Under the pieces are notes generated by a model. It was not told the origin of the DNA. It did no database searches and worked only from the letters and a program-made list of their open reading frames with translations. Made by a program: the position numbers and the translations under genes. From positions 1,302,001 to 1,366,000 of the forward strand of contig MBPM02000007.1 of the NCBI GenBank assembly GCA_001695595.3: a DNA stretch of 64,000 nucleotides, written 5' to 3'. Of the stretch, positions 21,196 through 33,700 are shown piece after piece. Position 1 is the first letter of the stretch. The number at the start of each line of letters is the position of its first letter. The stretch comes from Plasmopara viticola (Eukaryota > Oomycota > Peronosporomycetes > Peronosporales > Peronosporaceae).

Positions 21196-23191
21196 ATAAA
21201 CTGTCTTAAAATACAAACAAGGCACTTTATGCACAAAGTTAGTCTGCGATCTTGAAAATCCTTCGGATGTGTATTAATTTCTTTGGTCAAAGAAAGCCTA
21301 GATTTGATTTCACGAAACCCGCCTTCAGCATCACCACCTGACTGAGGTACACGTCATAGAATTGGCTTGGTTCCACGACTTGAGAAGGCAATACTCGCTA
21401 TCAAAGAGGCAGTGTGACGTCACTGACCCAAAGTTTTGTGCAGAACACGAGGCGGAGTGATTTGCAATAGTAAAATTTCACACTCTAAGCCGACATTTCG
21501 TCGCAAAAAGCTGAATGGCAAGCAGTCCGTCGTACGTGCTTATAATGAACTAAATATGACTGCCATCTCGGCACAGACGCTATCTCCTTCACAAGCAAAT
21601 TGGCGAGATGTACTTTGTTCAGTGCAATCAACTTCGGTTTCTTAAGCGAGGTATTGGTAGTGGTAAACACTTTGGGCGGTTAGAGCTCTAGGAGGGCTCC
21701 AAGGGCGTTAAGCGTGCCAGCAATGTCTAATTGTCTGATGATGTATTTGCTCAGGGCCTGCACGACGTATGCACTGGCATAGTTGATGTTATGTTTGCTC
21801 ACGATACAGAAAGACGAAAGTGGATACAGAGCTCGAGTGTATTCACATGAGAAATCTTGGACTAATGCGGATATTGCACCTTTGGCGCAATAAAAGTGTC
21901 CGGGTGATTAAAGAAAAATTGCCTTTTGCACGGAGCCTGCTAAGGTCAAGGCCATTGAGGATGTAGATTGATCTGACCAAGTATATGCACTAGTACAGTA
22001 CAGAAGTGATTAGACCATCAAAAAATAATTTAGAATAGATTTGCAGAAGCCAACTTGAAGAGATTGCTGACAAAGTCAAAGAAAGCTATTGTAGGCATTT
22101 ATTCAGTGCTTTTAGATCGGAAACGACCGCTCGGTGTCGATTTAATTTGCCAATCGTACCGCACTGTTGCAAGGAGACGACGAGAGGTAAATTTCGGCAA
22201 GTATGTTTGATTAAGTGGCCAAAAATAAGCATCCTGCCTATGACAGAAGGCTTCTCGAGATTAAGTATGCTCTCATTATGTTTATAGCGCTTATGCAGGA
22301 CTTCAGGCCCTTTGTGATATTACAGGTAATACGTCACTACACAGTGCGACACAGTCACCTTGCCTCCCTTGGAGAATGACCGAGGGACTCTCTATCATAA
22401 GTATTACTATGAGGTAAAATACAAATCAGAAATGCAAAATGCTTCGGCTGGTACATGGTCGCACCTGGTCTAGCTCATGTTATAAATATGACCCCGTCTG
22501 TATTGTATTTAAATCTTTCCTTTTTGTATGGGGTCGATGATGCAGAGCTCTTTTAAACGTCTTCATTGATTTACATGTCAAGGCGAGAGGGACGCATGTC
22601 AAGCTGGTTCCATCTGTAGCATGCGGTATTTTGTAATACATACCAAAGTGTGGCTTTATTATGTACGAATGCTCTTTATTCTTGCTTATCAGGCAAAATG
22701 GCGTTGTTATTGCCGCTTTGAAACTGATGTTAATAGCAGCATAACAGCAAGTAATGATGCATTTGTGAAAGCTGTGACGAGTGCATCAACGGTCAATGTA
22801 ATACTTGGTGAAAGAATTTGGTATACCGTCATTGCGTCCGGTATGTAGGCTTGCCAAACTATGATAAGAAATAAGCTCTATGAAACAAACCACTCTGTAA
22901 GGCTACTAAAGTACTCTGATATGAAGAAGGTACTTATAAAACCTATACTAATGCAAAAAATTGAATTTTGAACCATATTTGGCCCTCTCTTCCATCGCCC
23001 GCACCCATATGTCGTTGTTCCCATTGTCGTGCTTGCACTTCACTCATTGAATCGCACTACGAAACATTAAGTCGACATCAGGCGGACTGTAAGATATCTG
23101 GCGGACCCTAAGAACTCCACTTTGTATATTACTAGTAAGTCGCATATAGCTGGTTGTGTCTGGATTTCCGATAACATTTGTAATTACACAG

Positions 23192-23572
23192 ATGCTGTTT
23201 ATAATCCAGAGCTACGCAAGGAGAGAGTTTAATCATGCTTTATGTACGTTAAAATGCCGTAATAATACGGATATAAACAAGACAGACTATAGCCGCATTT
23301 TAAACAAATTAGTCAGAGGTTATCACAGGTTACGAAGCTTAATACGAAAGCGCTTGACCAGAATGCTTCATCGATACAAAGAAAATGATGTGAGGATATA
23401 TAAATGTGAAACCAACAGCGCGTGTATCGCGCAGAAACGGTGCAAAAATATCGAGCCGGGTCGAATGAGACATATCGATCCAAATTTCTTTTTAATGAAT
23501 GGTGAGAAGCCAGACGTTAAGCACATACAATTTGAAAAATGCGATCATATTCTTTCAGAGTCACATGTTTAA
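23192..23572 (+). CDS. Hypothetical small basic protein
   Basis: From the first ATG the frame encodes 126 residues; it is open 12 codons further upstream from a GTG. It is rich in Arg/Lys (YHRLRSLIRKRLTRMLHRYK) with several Cys. The first residues MLFIIQSYARREF are too short and too basic for a good signal peptide. Although the region contains RSLIR, there is no RxLR...EER arrangement, so I do not call an effector. No homologous family is recognised, and it may be non-coding. Confidence 0.2.
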   Translation: MLFIIQSYARREFNHALCTLKCRNNTDINKTDYSRILNKLVRGYHRLRSLIRKRLTRMLHRYKENDVRIYKCETNSACIAQKRCKNIEPGRMRHIDPNFFLMNGEKPDVKHIQFEKCDHILSESHV

Positions 23573-26500
23573 TCTTTCAAATCGAGAAATGCAAATGGTC
23601 GTTCACCGAAAAAGTAGAGCTTTATCTAATCAAGGTGTGGTGAGACCCCGTTACAGTAAAGCAAAACAAACTTAATAAAGTTTATGCCTTGTTAATCTTT
23701 TAATATCACGGCCGCCAAAGACCTATATACGTGCTTGATTAATATGACCCTTGTGTGGATCTGAGCAGCATCAATCGAACATAAATTTCATACGTAATTC
23801 ATCATCTATATGAGTTTCCTTGCGCTTTAATAAATAGTAACCCTTGGTCTTAGGGGTATCTTACACACGAACTTTGTTACGGGCCGATATATTTTTAGAA
23901 CAAACATTGTTGAATATATAGACCACAGGCAGCAAAAGTGTTGCTTATCGTACAATGACAAACAATCGTCAACCAGGACATTACCCTATACTATTTTAGT
24001 ACTTTCTATTGCATGCGTCCAAGAAAGGAGTACTGCTTTACAAGTTTCAAAGTTGGCCTGGACATGCGCGTGCAAACTACACTCCCACTGATTGTATCGA
24101 AAATGGCATTTTAATATGGTCCCCACGATGTAATACTTGCGCCTAAATTTTGATGCTATCAATTTGCTTCAAAGATATTTGGAAACTGTCTTTCTATTGT
24201 TTTGTGACGTGCGGCAACGATTGCTACTCAAGTCGTGCTGCAACTCGGATAGATCACAAGAGGTGATGATACTTTGCTCTCATTGCACCAAATAAAACCT
24301 CCCACGGTCAATATGCAAGGCCTTCATGTATGATCGAGCTCCACTACTGGTCTTGGATTCGTCATGATGCCAGGATAATGTCGATCTTCCCACCGTGACA
24401 TGTTCTAATTAGACATTTTCAACCAGGTCATGCACTTGCTTATTATGCCTTCTCTTTCTGTATTTAATAGGCCTAACAGCCCTGTTGTTGCACGGCTTGT
24501 CGTTACCGTAAATCCCGGCGCCGCACCTTCGTTTATAGCAACAAACTCTACTTTTGTGCGCTTATCTATTGCTTCTTGATTCATACGACACCACTTTGTC
24601 ACGGACGTCACAAATTAACTCACAATAACCTTTTAATTGTAGTTATCGGGTTGATGAGCATCAGCGTGACGCATTATCTTGACGTTGCTTACAGGCAGAG
24701 AATCCATCTTGAGGTCGTGACTGGCAGTACCAGCAATGCCACACTACACAGACTTGGTCATAGCATAATGTAAGTGGTCAAAGAAGGTGCGGCACTTGGT
24801 ACGACTTATACTTTGTGAGCTTAGTTTTCTCAGTGCGCAGCGTTTCAGGTTTTGCATTGCTTTATCAAAGGGAACGTAGATCTAGAGTCTAAGACCCACC
24901 ATCTACCTACCCACCCACCAGATAAAGAAGTCAGACACAAGATTGATCTTGTGCCTAGTGTAAAATACTGTTTCACCAGACAATGTTTACAGCCACGGGG
25001 ATCAGTGTGAGCTTATTGGCGTTATCTGTTCAGTAAGTTCAAAGAATGACGTAGTGTGGGAGTCAAGTTTCCGACATCTGTCCTGTGCTTGAAAAATCAA
25101 CGAAAAGTGGCGATTGTTAGGTACTTATGATAAGCAAGCTAGTGCACTTCAAGACATGACGCTTGGCTTTACAATGCGTTTAAAATTAAAAATAACAGCG
25201 CATCAGGTATCAAGTTGAACGAGAGAGTATTCACGATGCTTAGTAAATCCAGCGTCATACTTCGGGAGTGCCACGAGTGTATCAAACGTCTTAGTGTCAT
25301 TCAATCGTTTGATCGCAGCAATTTTGATATTGAGGGTTCAAGCCCGGACAGACTTTGGCAATATACTCGTCCACATCCGCCCACAAGAAGGTTAGTCTCC
25401 TTCATAGGGCTATTTCGATTTTAAGGCAAGCCTTAAAGTAATGAAGGCTTAACCAAAATCTTTTTTGCGAGTGCGATTGATTTGTAAGCAGCTATAGAGT
25501 TTGAGCAGACCACTAGAGGTTGAAAGCCGTCTCAGCCTGGTCAACTTTACACTCCCAAAGAAGAGGTAAAGGTTGCACAAAGTTTTGCAAAGCCTACGTC
25601 GATTCTGGTGTGAGAGGACACTAGATGAATGTTAAGTAGTGCTAATAGAATCATAAGAAAAGCCGTTTGCAAATTTTCATTCCGTGTTTGTTGGACAAGT
25701 AAAAGCCGTTTAGCGCCATTTTACAGTCGGTTGCGCGCTGTTGCAACTTGATGAGGACGGTCGTCTCATTTTAAATCAGGCAGCTCAGAGCTGCCGAAGG
25801 CAACTACACATTCATTAAAAGAACTTTCCTGCCATGGGGTCATAGTGGTAGGAATCCGAGGACATCTCCTGGGCTCATAATATTCTGCGGTCTGGTTAGA
25901 CGACGCATCATTAAGACTATTGATACGCTCCGCCTGTCCTAATAACGGTAGAAGTGCTGTTCTTCTATGTAATTTATAGTTTTCTTTGCTCATTACATGC
26001 CTCGTAAGCTCAATGTGCTAGCAAACGCGCTTTCGTGCAGATCACATTCCACATCAGCAGGTTAAAACGTTTAATTGATGACTTAATCTTCCGGCATGTA
26101 ATTTGGGTGCCGACCTTGAGAATGCGTTTTTAACGCAGACAAAAATAACAGAGTCGATTGGTTGAGACTTCGACAGTTGCATCACTGACAATCTGCTGTA
26201 CTCCGTCAAATCCAGCGTAAGTCAATGTTTTAAGCAACGAAAAGTCGAAGAATGAAATTCTTCTGAAGGCACATGATGCTTCAATGAGCATTATTTGAGC
26301 CAAAAGTAAATTTTTATCGGTACCCACAAAATTTTGGTCGCCTCATATAAACATGTGTGTGTTCAAGTATGCGAGGGCTTGTGAGACCTGCCAGAGAATC
26401 AAACGCGCTGGTCATATATTAGCCTCTTTACTAATTTGCTTCAGCAACACATGAGCACCGCTATGCCCGTGCTGTCATTAATTTGGGCAAGCCAGAAACA

Positions 26501-26921
26501 AAGTCAAGGCATCAGTGCAATGTGGCTAAATTTGACGAACCAATTCTATTCAGCAAGCGACTATCGATTCGTATTCCAAAATAATCGCTAATTGTAGCTT
26601 AAAAATTTTGCACATCGGCCTTGTTAACTTACACTGACTGCCACATCCAATGTACACTTTCTTTTCAACACAGAAAAAGCTTAATTGCAAGCATGTCGCT
26701 GCCACGCACACGGAGCGTCCTCGCTGTACGTGCGCGGGACACCTTTGATGGCCCTTTATTTATGTACAGCTGTGAGATGACAAAATTCCATGCATTAGTG
26801 TAAATACAGAAATTATGGGCATTGTTTAATGTCCGATTGTAGTACGTCTTTTCGTCGCAATATCGGTATATCGGTAGGGCAACAGTAAAAAAGCCCAGTT
26901 TTTTTACCTGCCTACTTTGCA

Positions 26922-28128
26922 ATGCAAGACAATTTTGAGCGCAAATGGGAGCAGCGTCACACGCAGGCGTTGCGGGACACAGCCGAGTCTCTACAACTTG
27001 GCCGAGCTACAGCACATGTTGTGAGTATGCAGTCCGAGCAACTCGATCGCAGTGAACGGTTGGTAGACGAAACCGAAGCGAGTGTGGCCATGTCCAAGCG
27101 CGTGCTTCGTGGGATGACGTGGTCGGGCTGGATTTACAACCAATTCTCAGTTGCGCCTCAATTATTGGGCAATAAAGAGCCTGCACAAGTATTGTAAACT
27201 ATAAATGTTGCGATTGGATAAAGTTCTAATGATTGTGTCAATCAAAATAGATTACCATGGGGTTTATTTGCCCCGACTGCAAAGTTAAATTTCACTCTGC
27301 TGACCAGTTGGAGACTCACTATGACAAGCTCCATGCACGAATCTCGAATCTAAAACAAAAAGTAGATTCTTTTCCAGACCATCAACTGCAATGTCTTGAC
27401 GAAACACAAAAGCAAGGGGTAGAGGCCAATGAAGATGTGCACGATCAATTTCTACGCGACTTGGAGCCCCAACTTGCAGAGTTAAAGGACCAAGCGCTTG
27501 CGCTCGGAGGTGCGCTCGAGACACAAAATGAGCAGCTCGATCGGTTGGATACAAAAATCGAGCGCGTGCATCACAATTTGAAGCAAGTGAGCATTGACGC
27601 AGATCACATGGCCAAGCGAAAAGGGCGTAAACGGTTTCGATTTCGATGTGCGTTTCAAGAAATCGAGACGGAAAAGTTTCTGCAAGATGTCAACGGAGAG
27701 GCGCGCGTGAGGTTTGTATCAAAGCTACAGTCGCGAACGTTGAAACGTGGTCGTGACTGGTTTCAAGTGCTGATGTGGTTGTAGATGGCTGTACCTTTCG
27801 GGCGTATACTCTGGGCGACAACAGTGACGTATGGGGCTTTCAAAGTGAAACATCAAGTCGCTTTTTAGGGATTAACCGATACGGAACTCTCAAAGTGCAA
27901 GGCCTCAATTTCAAGACGTACGAGCACTTTCTTGTCGACTCCAAGTCGCGGACCCCACTCTTTTGCATGTCGAGCTACTTTGGGCTCGGTGGATGGGTCG
28001 CAATGACAGGATCCGTAAACGATAGAAAACTCACGATCGTTCGAGGCACGCTCGAGAATAAATCTCAAGCCGCTTTTTTTCGGATTTTCCACTTGGAAGA
28101 AGAAACCACGAAAAAGGAAAGGCATTGA
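26922..28128 (+). CDS. Qbc-SNARE-like protein with C2H2 finger and beta-trefoil-like tail
   Basis: This is a probable membrane-fusion factor of the SNAP-25/SNAP-29 type. The exons are 26922-27188, 27251-27711 and 27768-28128 (introns 62 and 56 bp), giving 362 residues. Residues 11-70 form a first SNARE motif (MQSEQLDRSERLVDE, zero-layer Q40). Residues 96-117 are a C2H2 finger, C-x2-C-x12-H-x4-H (CPDCKVKF...THYDKLH). Residues 159-209 form a second SNARE motif (ALETQNEQLDRLDTKIERVH, zero-layer Q184). The C-terminal 130 residues contain repeated FQ.ET..FL.-N--G--KV units like a fascin/beta-trefoil fold (WGFQSETSSRFLGINRYG). There is no membrane anchor, as in SNAP-29. Intron 1 is firm (GTATTG, branch TTCTAATGAT, AATAG). 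Intron 2 ends at an unusual CAAG and is less certain. The stop is 42 bp from the convergent CFAP100 stop. Confidence 0.8.
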
Positions 28129-28170
28129 AAGCTCGAGAATTGCATATTTACTTTTACTCTCTTTTTGCGA

Positions 28171-29982
28171 TTACCAGATAAAATGATGCTGGTCGGCTTC
28201 GTCGCCTTGATCGACCTTGTTGTTGTCTTCAATGTGTTGAATCTGTCGCGTGATCTGCGAACGCCACATTACTTGTCGTCCTTTCCGCTTCTTGGGTGCC
28301 TGCATACTCCTTTCCATGGATTTTTTCATCCGTTCTTCGTACAGTTTCTGCTGCAAAGCAATTCGTTCTTGCCGCACGCGTTCCCGTCGCTCCTTTTCCT
28401 TTTCCTTTTCGGCTCTGGCCACGTACTCTTCGGGCATTTGCGCAATTGCACTCAACAGCTCTTCCAAGCGCGCTTCCAATGCTGTCAACATGTACAACGT
28501 CGACGACGTCGTCTCGGCTTCAAAGCCACAGCGCTTGTACACTTCTAGCACCCGATCTTGCAATGCAGTCAACATTCGTTCTTGCGCGTGTTCGCCCGTG
28601 CCACTGTGGCACCTCAGTCGCAACTGATTTGCCTTTTTCTCTTCGACCCCAATCTGTTGTTGCAAATAATCCACATTTGTCTTGAGACTTTGCGTCTTAG
28701 AATCCACGCTCTTTTTCGTTGCGCGGTACGTTTGCTTTAATTCTTCGAGCGTTTGTTCCGTTTCTTGGCTATTTTGGATAAGAAAGAGATTGCTCTCTTC
28801 TAGCGCCGTAAACATGTCCAACAACTGTCGAGGGTGCTGGAAATACATTGGCATCTCGTCGTCACTACTGCTAAGGGACATCGTATCCACGTTCGGCATA
28901 GGGGGTACAATCATCTCTTTGCTTTTCTGACTTTTATCCGTCTTTTTTCGATTCGATTTGCCATCCAATCCTTCCTTCTCTCCCCGTTCGTGCTCTTCGA
29001 TTTCGGCCAAAACTTTGGCTTTTTGCACTTCCCACTCACGCAAGATTTTATCCTTGCGCTTTTGCAATCGTGCCATTTGTCGAGCGCGTTTCTTGTCGCG
29101 TTGCTCCGACTCGTATTCGTGGGGAGTCAATTCATCTAGAAACGCTTTATAGTGCAGACAATCTTGCAGCTGTTCACTGAGCTTCGACATGTCGCTTTGC
29201 ACAAGCTGGATTTGCTGGTTGAGTTTTTTGATTTCCTGGATTTTATCCGTTTTGGCTTTTGTCTCTTTTTCAGCGCGCTTGATTGCTTCGTGCGCCTTCT
29301 TATCATTCTCTTTTAAAAAGGTATCAAACCGCACCGCGTCTTCTTCAAGCATCAACTCACTTTTCTTCAGCGCTTCTTCCTTTAATTGCGCCTTTTCTTC
29401 GAGTTTTCGAATCTCTTCTCGCTTGGTATCAAGGGACATTTGCACGAGAAACATTTCTCGCTTTTTGGCAATAAAATCTGTCATGTTTTCTTTTTCACGA
29501 AGGCGATCGGATGAAATGGTAGCAGTTGCGGCAGCCACAAGACCTCGTGTTTGACGCGATTGAGACGCAGTGTAATTATCGACACCTGTGGGCTGGAAAT
29601 CAACGGTTCGTCAAGAGGTATACTCGTAAAAATCTGTGGAATCGGTACCTTACCGCGTTATCAAAGCGAAAGCGACGTATATTTCCAATCTTGGAAGATG
29701 CCGTGGTCTTATCGTAGATTTTTAGACGCGCATTTGTGTTTTTCTCCTATATAAATGTCAAGTTGAAAAACTTTTGCGTTCACATTGCACGATTATCCGA
29801 CAAACCTCATCTTTGCGCTGCTTTTCCGTTTCGCGCATACGCAAAACTTCCTCATCGGACGGCAGTGCAAATGGATTTGACTCGACTGGTGCGTGCTCTA
29901 CAAAAGCTGAGTTAGCAAATAGCGATCGACTAGTTTGCTCAAAGTAAAGCCTTATCCCACCCGAGATGACTTTACGCTGCAT
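28171..29982 (-). CDS. CFAP100: Cilia- and flagella-associated protein 100 (MIA1/FAP100-like)
   Basis: This is a coiled-coil subunit of the modifier-of-inner-arms complex, which tunes inner dynein arms on the axoneme. There are two exons, 29982-29806 and 29592-28171, joined by a 213-bp GT-AG intron in phase 0; the protein is 532 residues. Exon 1 has the family N-terminus with NPFALPSDEEVLRMRETEKQ. Exon 2 begins PTGVDNYTASQ and carries a DUF4200-type coiled coil (KREMFLVQMSLDTKREEIRK through SDMSKLSEQLQDCLHYKAFL). Lys/Glu-rich helices and a second coiled-coil block (LEARLEELLSAIAQM...RVRQERIALQQKLYEERM) follow. The usual start is ATG 29982; the frame is open three codons upstream only to a TTG. 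The intact gene implies flagellated zoospores. An extra small exon inside the long intron cannot be excluded. Confidence 0.85.
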
Positions 29983-30340
29983 TGTTGTCAAGCTAGAGAC
30001 GATGAGGCCTAATGAGACGCTGGACTATTTACGGATTTTCATTCCAATGAAACGACTAAATAACCTTGCCAACTGCGGTAAGCCAATGTTGTTTCCTCAA
30101 GGGCATGTTGCACACTATAAACCCGTAAAATTGTCATTGTCGACGAGATGGTTTTGCCACCATGACGATTGTCAAATCATCTACTTAGCAAGCCTGAAAT
30201 GGGATCCAATTCAATTTAACGCAAGCAACGTTCGTATTTACGTCACCAAGATTACAAAATTTGGTCAAACTTCGGTCGATGTCTACCTGTTAGCAGTCAA
30301 AAATCGTCGATTTGAGCCATTTGTCAAATTGTTGCACTGA
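29966..30340 (+). CDS. Hypothetical protein, weakly hotdog-thioesterase-like
   Basis: An ATG-started frame of 124 residues begins inside the antisense of CFAP100 exon 1 (17-bp overlap). The second half, PIQFNASNVRIYVTKITKFG then QTSVDVYLL, resembles the strand pattern of hotdog-fold acyl-thioesterases (V-I---VT--G-TSV-V). The first half is not convincing and contains no catalytic Asp in context. It may be the remnant of a thioesterase gene, a 3' exon, or a chance frame in the CFAP100 promoter. Confidence 0.28.
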   Translation: MTLRCIVVKLETMRPNETLDYLRIFIPMKRLNNLANCGKPMLFPQGHVAHYKPVKLSLSTRWFCHHDDCQIIYLASLKWDPIQFNASNVRIYVTKITKFGQTSVDVYLLAVKNRRFEPFVKLLH

Positions 30341-30706
30341 CGTACGTACCCCCGACGCCTTGAATCGTCAATTTGCTCTATAATGATTTGCACTTGACTT
30401 GAAAATACCGGTTTTTATTCGTACTGAGCGTCATCTTAATGAGTCATTCGGTACGTTCGTCCGCACGTCACGCCTTTACTAGTATATATAGCGAGTGAAA
30501 TTAAATCAACATTCAAACTTACCCATTTTTTTCTTATTTGGCAAGTGAATACGAAACAGGATACTACGCTGGGACTATCTCTTTAATCGCGTCTTCATGA
30601 CGCAATGTAGTCGTCAGTAGATCAGATGAGTTCGCTTAGAAATCGCTGTATATTTCGTCGCACCAATCGATAGGACAATTCGTGGTGGGCTAATGCGTAT
30701 TATACT
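30341..30706. promoter_or_regulatory. Upstream region of the PDZ-like gene
   Basis: No coding potential was seen. AGTATATATAGCG lies at 30481. A CATTTTTTTC at 30524 resembles the pyrimidine-rich flanking-promoter element (CAWTTTNYY) described for oomycete genes, about 180 bp before the first ATG of the next gene. The match is short and could be chance. Confidence 0.3.
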
Positions 30707-33700
30707 ATGTTGCGACATGATGACGACCTCAATTATATGGGCCTTACTTCTCTCAAGCTGTCACACGTCGCAGCTTCAGGTCTTCCCAAAGTCGCTGGGA
30801 GAGGCGCGACATTCGTTCCTTTTCGCCAATCACATGGTTGCATCCCAAGAGCCTGCAAACTGCGCACTTTTTCGACGTTCGTACAATACTCTTGCTCGTC
30901 CCCCTCCCAGACGTCCAGTGCGGGAGGAATGCACGCGCCGGACGCCGCCCCGTCGTCGGGTAATATGACCCACGAAGAGCTACTCGCGCATCAGCTCGAT
31001 ATGCACCACAAAATTCAGCAGCAGATGCAGCTCCAAATGGAGATGAGCATGCAGCTGGGTTCGCGTCAGTCGCTGACGTCGTCGTTTGCGAAAGTGGAGC
31101 CAGACCTTGGGGACAACGTTTTCGACATGTTGGATGATCTCATCATGATTCCATCTAGAGCGGTGCCGCCGGAGCGTAGGTCACTGTCAAAACAAACGCG
31201 GGAGGAGGTAGCTGACAATGATCCGCCGGCTATCGGCTCGGGTAGCGTCAGTGGTGGACGCGACAGCCTTGCAGACATTCTCGAGAGTTTAGACATGGAC
31301 TCGGATGATGAAATTGGTGACGAGACCCTGTCATCAGGGAGTGAACGCGCGCACAGCACTAGTGACTCACTGGACGAAGGAGACCTTGACGATATGGACG
31401 ATCTTGAAAATGTCGATTCAGACGATGCACTGGACCAACGGTTAGACATGGATGGTCCGTATAAAGCCGAACCAAGTGAAATTGCTCCAGCAGATGAAGA
31501 CTTGGTGCACATGAGGCGCTCGTCACTGGATCTACTGGCTTCTATGCGAGGGAGTACGTCCGGCATGTCGACCAATGGCACTGGTAATGTGTGCACACTA
31601 ATTTGGGAAGGTGGGCTACTTGGGTTACGACTTCGGCACTCGCAGTCTAGAATGATGCCTGCCGTGTCGAAGATTACGGGTAAAAGCTCGATTTTTGGCG
31701 TGCATCTCGTAGAAGTGGGGGATTTATTGCTACGAATTGGTGACCGTGTAACCCGTGAAATGGATTTTTTGGATGCTATTAATTACTTAAAAGAGGTACC
31801 AAAGCCTTGTACGCTCGTATTCCAGCGCCTTTTAGCCGATCCGATGGCGGTAAAACCGGTACAACCCAAGGTCAAGAGTGCCATTGGATTAAAGTTGGCG
31901 GCCAAATTTGACGAGCTCCTCGCTGCCGAGAATGAGAAATTTCCACCCCTCCCAGCACTAAAGATTGACGCCAAGTACGAGATCAAGTGGATGGATGGAC
32001 CCTTGGGTATTAGTCTTATTGCAAGCAAAGACGTGCCTTATCCACTTGTGACGCGGATTACCGGTAAAAATCGATCCCCACAGGTACAGGACGTGCAACC
32101 CGGTCATTACCTGGTCCAGATCGGCACGTATAATACGGCCGATGGCAATTTTAACACGGCCATCAAGTTTTTGCAAAAAGTGCAAAAGCCCGTGTCGCTG
32201 TTCTTTTGCCCAAGCAGCAAAAAAGTGTCTTTACGTCCCGAACTCGCAGACGACGAGTACGATCATATTTGGGAAAAGAAACAGCCGCTGTGCTTTACCG
32301 TGCGACCAAGTGTTGGTGGCCACATGGTGGTGGCGGACTTGGGCAGTGCCAAGTCCATTAAAGTCAAGATGAAGGGTGTACCGAACAATGTTGCAGCGTT
32401 TGTGAATTCACACGACCGGATCATTTGGATCAATGACGAATGTGTGCAAGATTTGACGTTTCACGAATCCCTGCTCAAGTTGCGCACCGCAAAGCGTCCG
32501 CTGGTTATTCGATTTAAGAAGAGCTCGCCTGAAGACGCGATGACAGCGTTTTCACCCTCTGTTGTCCACTCTACGTCCACGCCTACGTCTGTCATGTCAT
32601 CGCCACCGTCTTTGTCTTCAAGTGAGATTTCTCCACCTGGTGCACCGCATTTAAAGACTGGTCAACCATTGTCAGCTCCACTTCCTGCATCGCGAGGTTT
32701 CACGAATCCGCTCAAGAAAATGAGTATAGCGCTTGGGAATCATACCAAAGATAATGGTAACAATGGGAATTCCAGTACCAAAGGCCAAGAGGAGGCGAGG
32801 AAACAGCTAGATCGACAGCACGTGGCGCAGTCGCAGCAGCACTCTTCCCATGAAGTCGCACAAGGCAAATTCTGGAGCCATGGCGATCACGACGTAAAGC
32901 GAGCGGGGCATGACTCGAGGCAAACAATGGCGTCACCATCAAATGCCTTACACACTTCTCCCGTTGGGTCCAGAGGACAACACGCTGCTGGACTTACGAT
33001 CACGACTAAAGTCCCATCTTCCCGGACAATTGAAAGCCCAAATCTTACCAATGCACATCGAAATGAGTCGAATCCCCGGACTGTGGATTCAGCAAATAAA
33101 GTGCGCAACTTTGAGCATCAACCCCTCAAGCCGTTGATCGCAAAGTCGTCTAGCGATCCGACCGATGATACTCCATTAAAGCCGCTGGCTCAAAATACCA
33201 GTCGTCAAGGTGCAACGCCTCAGGCTCCTTTAACCGGACCAAGTCGATCTAGGGAAAAGGAAATGGACAAGGACAATAGTGTATATGAAGTTGTATGGCC
33301 AGAGGGGACTGCCCTTGGCCTCACGTTGCGAGTCCACCCAACGACTCGATTTCCCGTCGTGGCACGAGTCACGGGTACGAGTAACCTCAGAAATATTGAG
33401 CACGTTTCGCCTGGTGACATTCTCTTTGCGGCCAATAATATGAACATTGTACCCCAACCAAAGTTTAAACAAACGCTTGAAAACCTCTCGCGGCTGCCAA
33501 AGCCCGCCGTCTTGCGTTTTCGACGCGCGTCTACTGTAGCCCATGCTTCGTTGCGGACCGACGAGTCGGATCAGACACTGCCACGCGGTCCAGCGCTGAA
33601 AGATCGCGAGTACGAGCTCATTTGGCGAGAGAGTGCAAATCTGGGCTTGGTCTTTAGCTCCGATAACGACGTTCCGAAAGTAACGAAAGTCGATGTGGAT

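Larger units (their letters stand above)
19003..26921. other. Gene-poor stretch between the two gene clusters
   Basis: About 7.9 kb with no gene I can name. The first 100-200 bp should hold the TFIIE alpha promoter. Two pieces stand out and are listed separately: a broken coding-like region at 20.8-21.2 kb and a basic ORF at 23.2-23.6 kb. Otherwise frames are short and AT-rich. No LTR pairs, tandem arrays or RNA genes were found by eye. Confidence 0.5.

Noticed and set aside
23192..23572. RxLR-type effector
   Set aside because: RSLIR is present, but there is no credible signal peptide, no RxLR at the expected position and no EER motif. No Crinkler LFLAK motif was seen anywhere in the window either.
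24900..24925. Short CTAC/CCAC repeat
   Set aside because: Only a few imperfect units; too short to call a microsatellite of interest.
25320..25370. Possible tRNA T arm (GGGTTCAAGCCC)
   Set aside because: No matching D arm, anticodon arm or acceptor stem could be placed around it.
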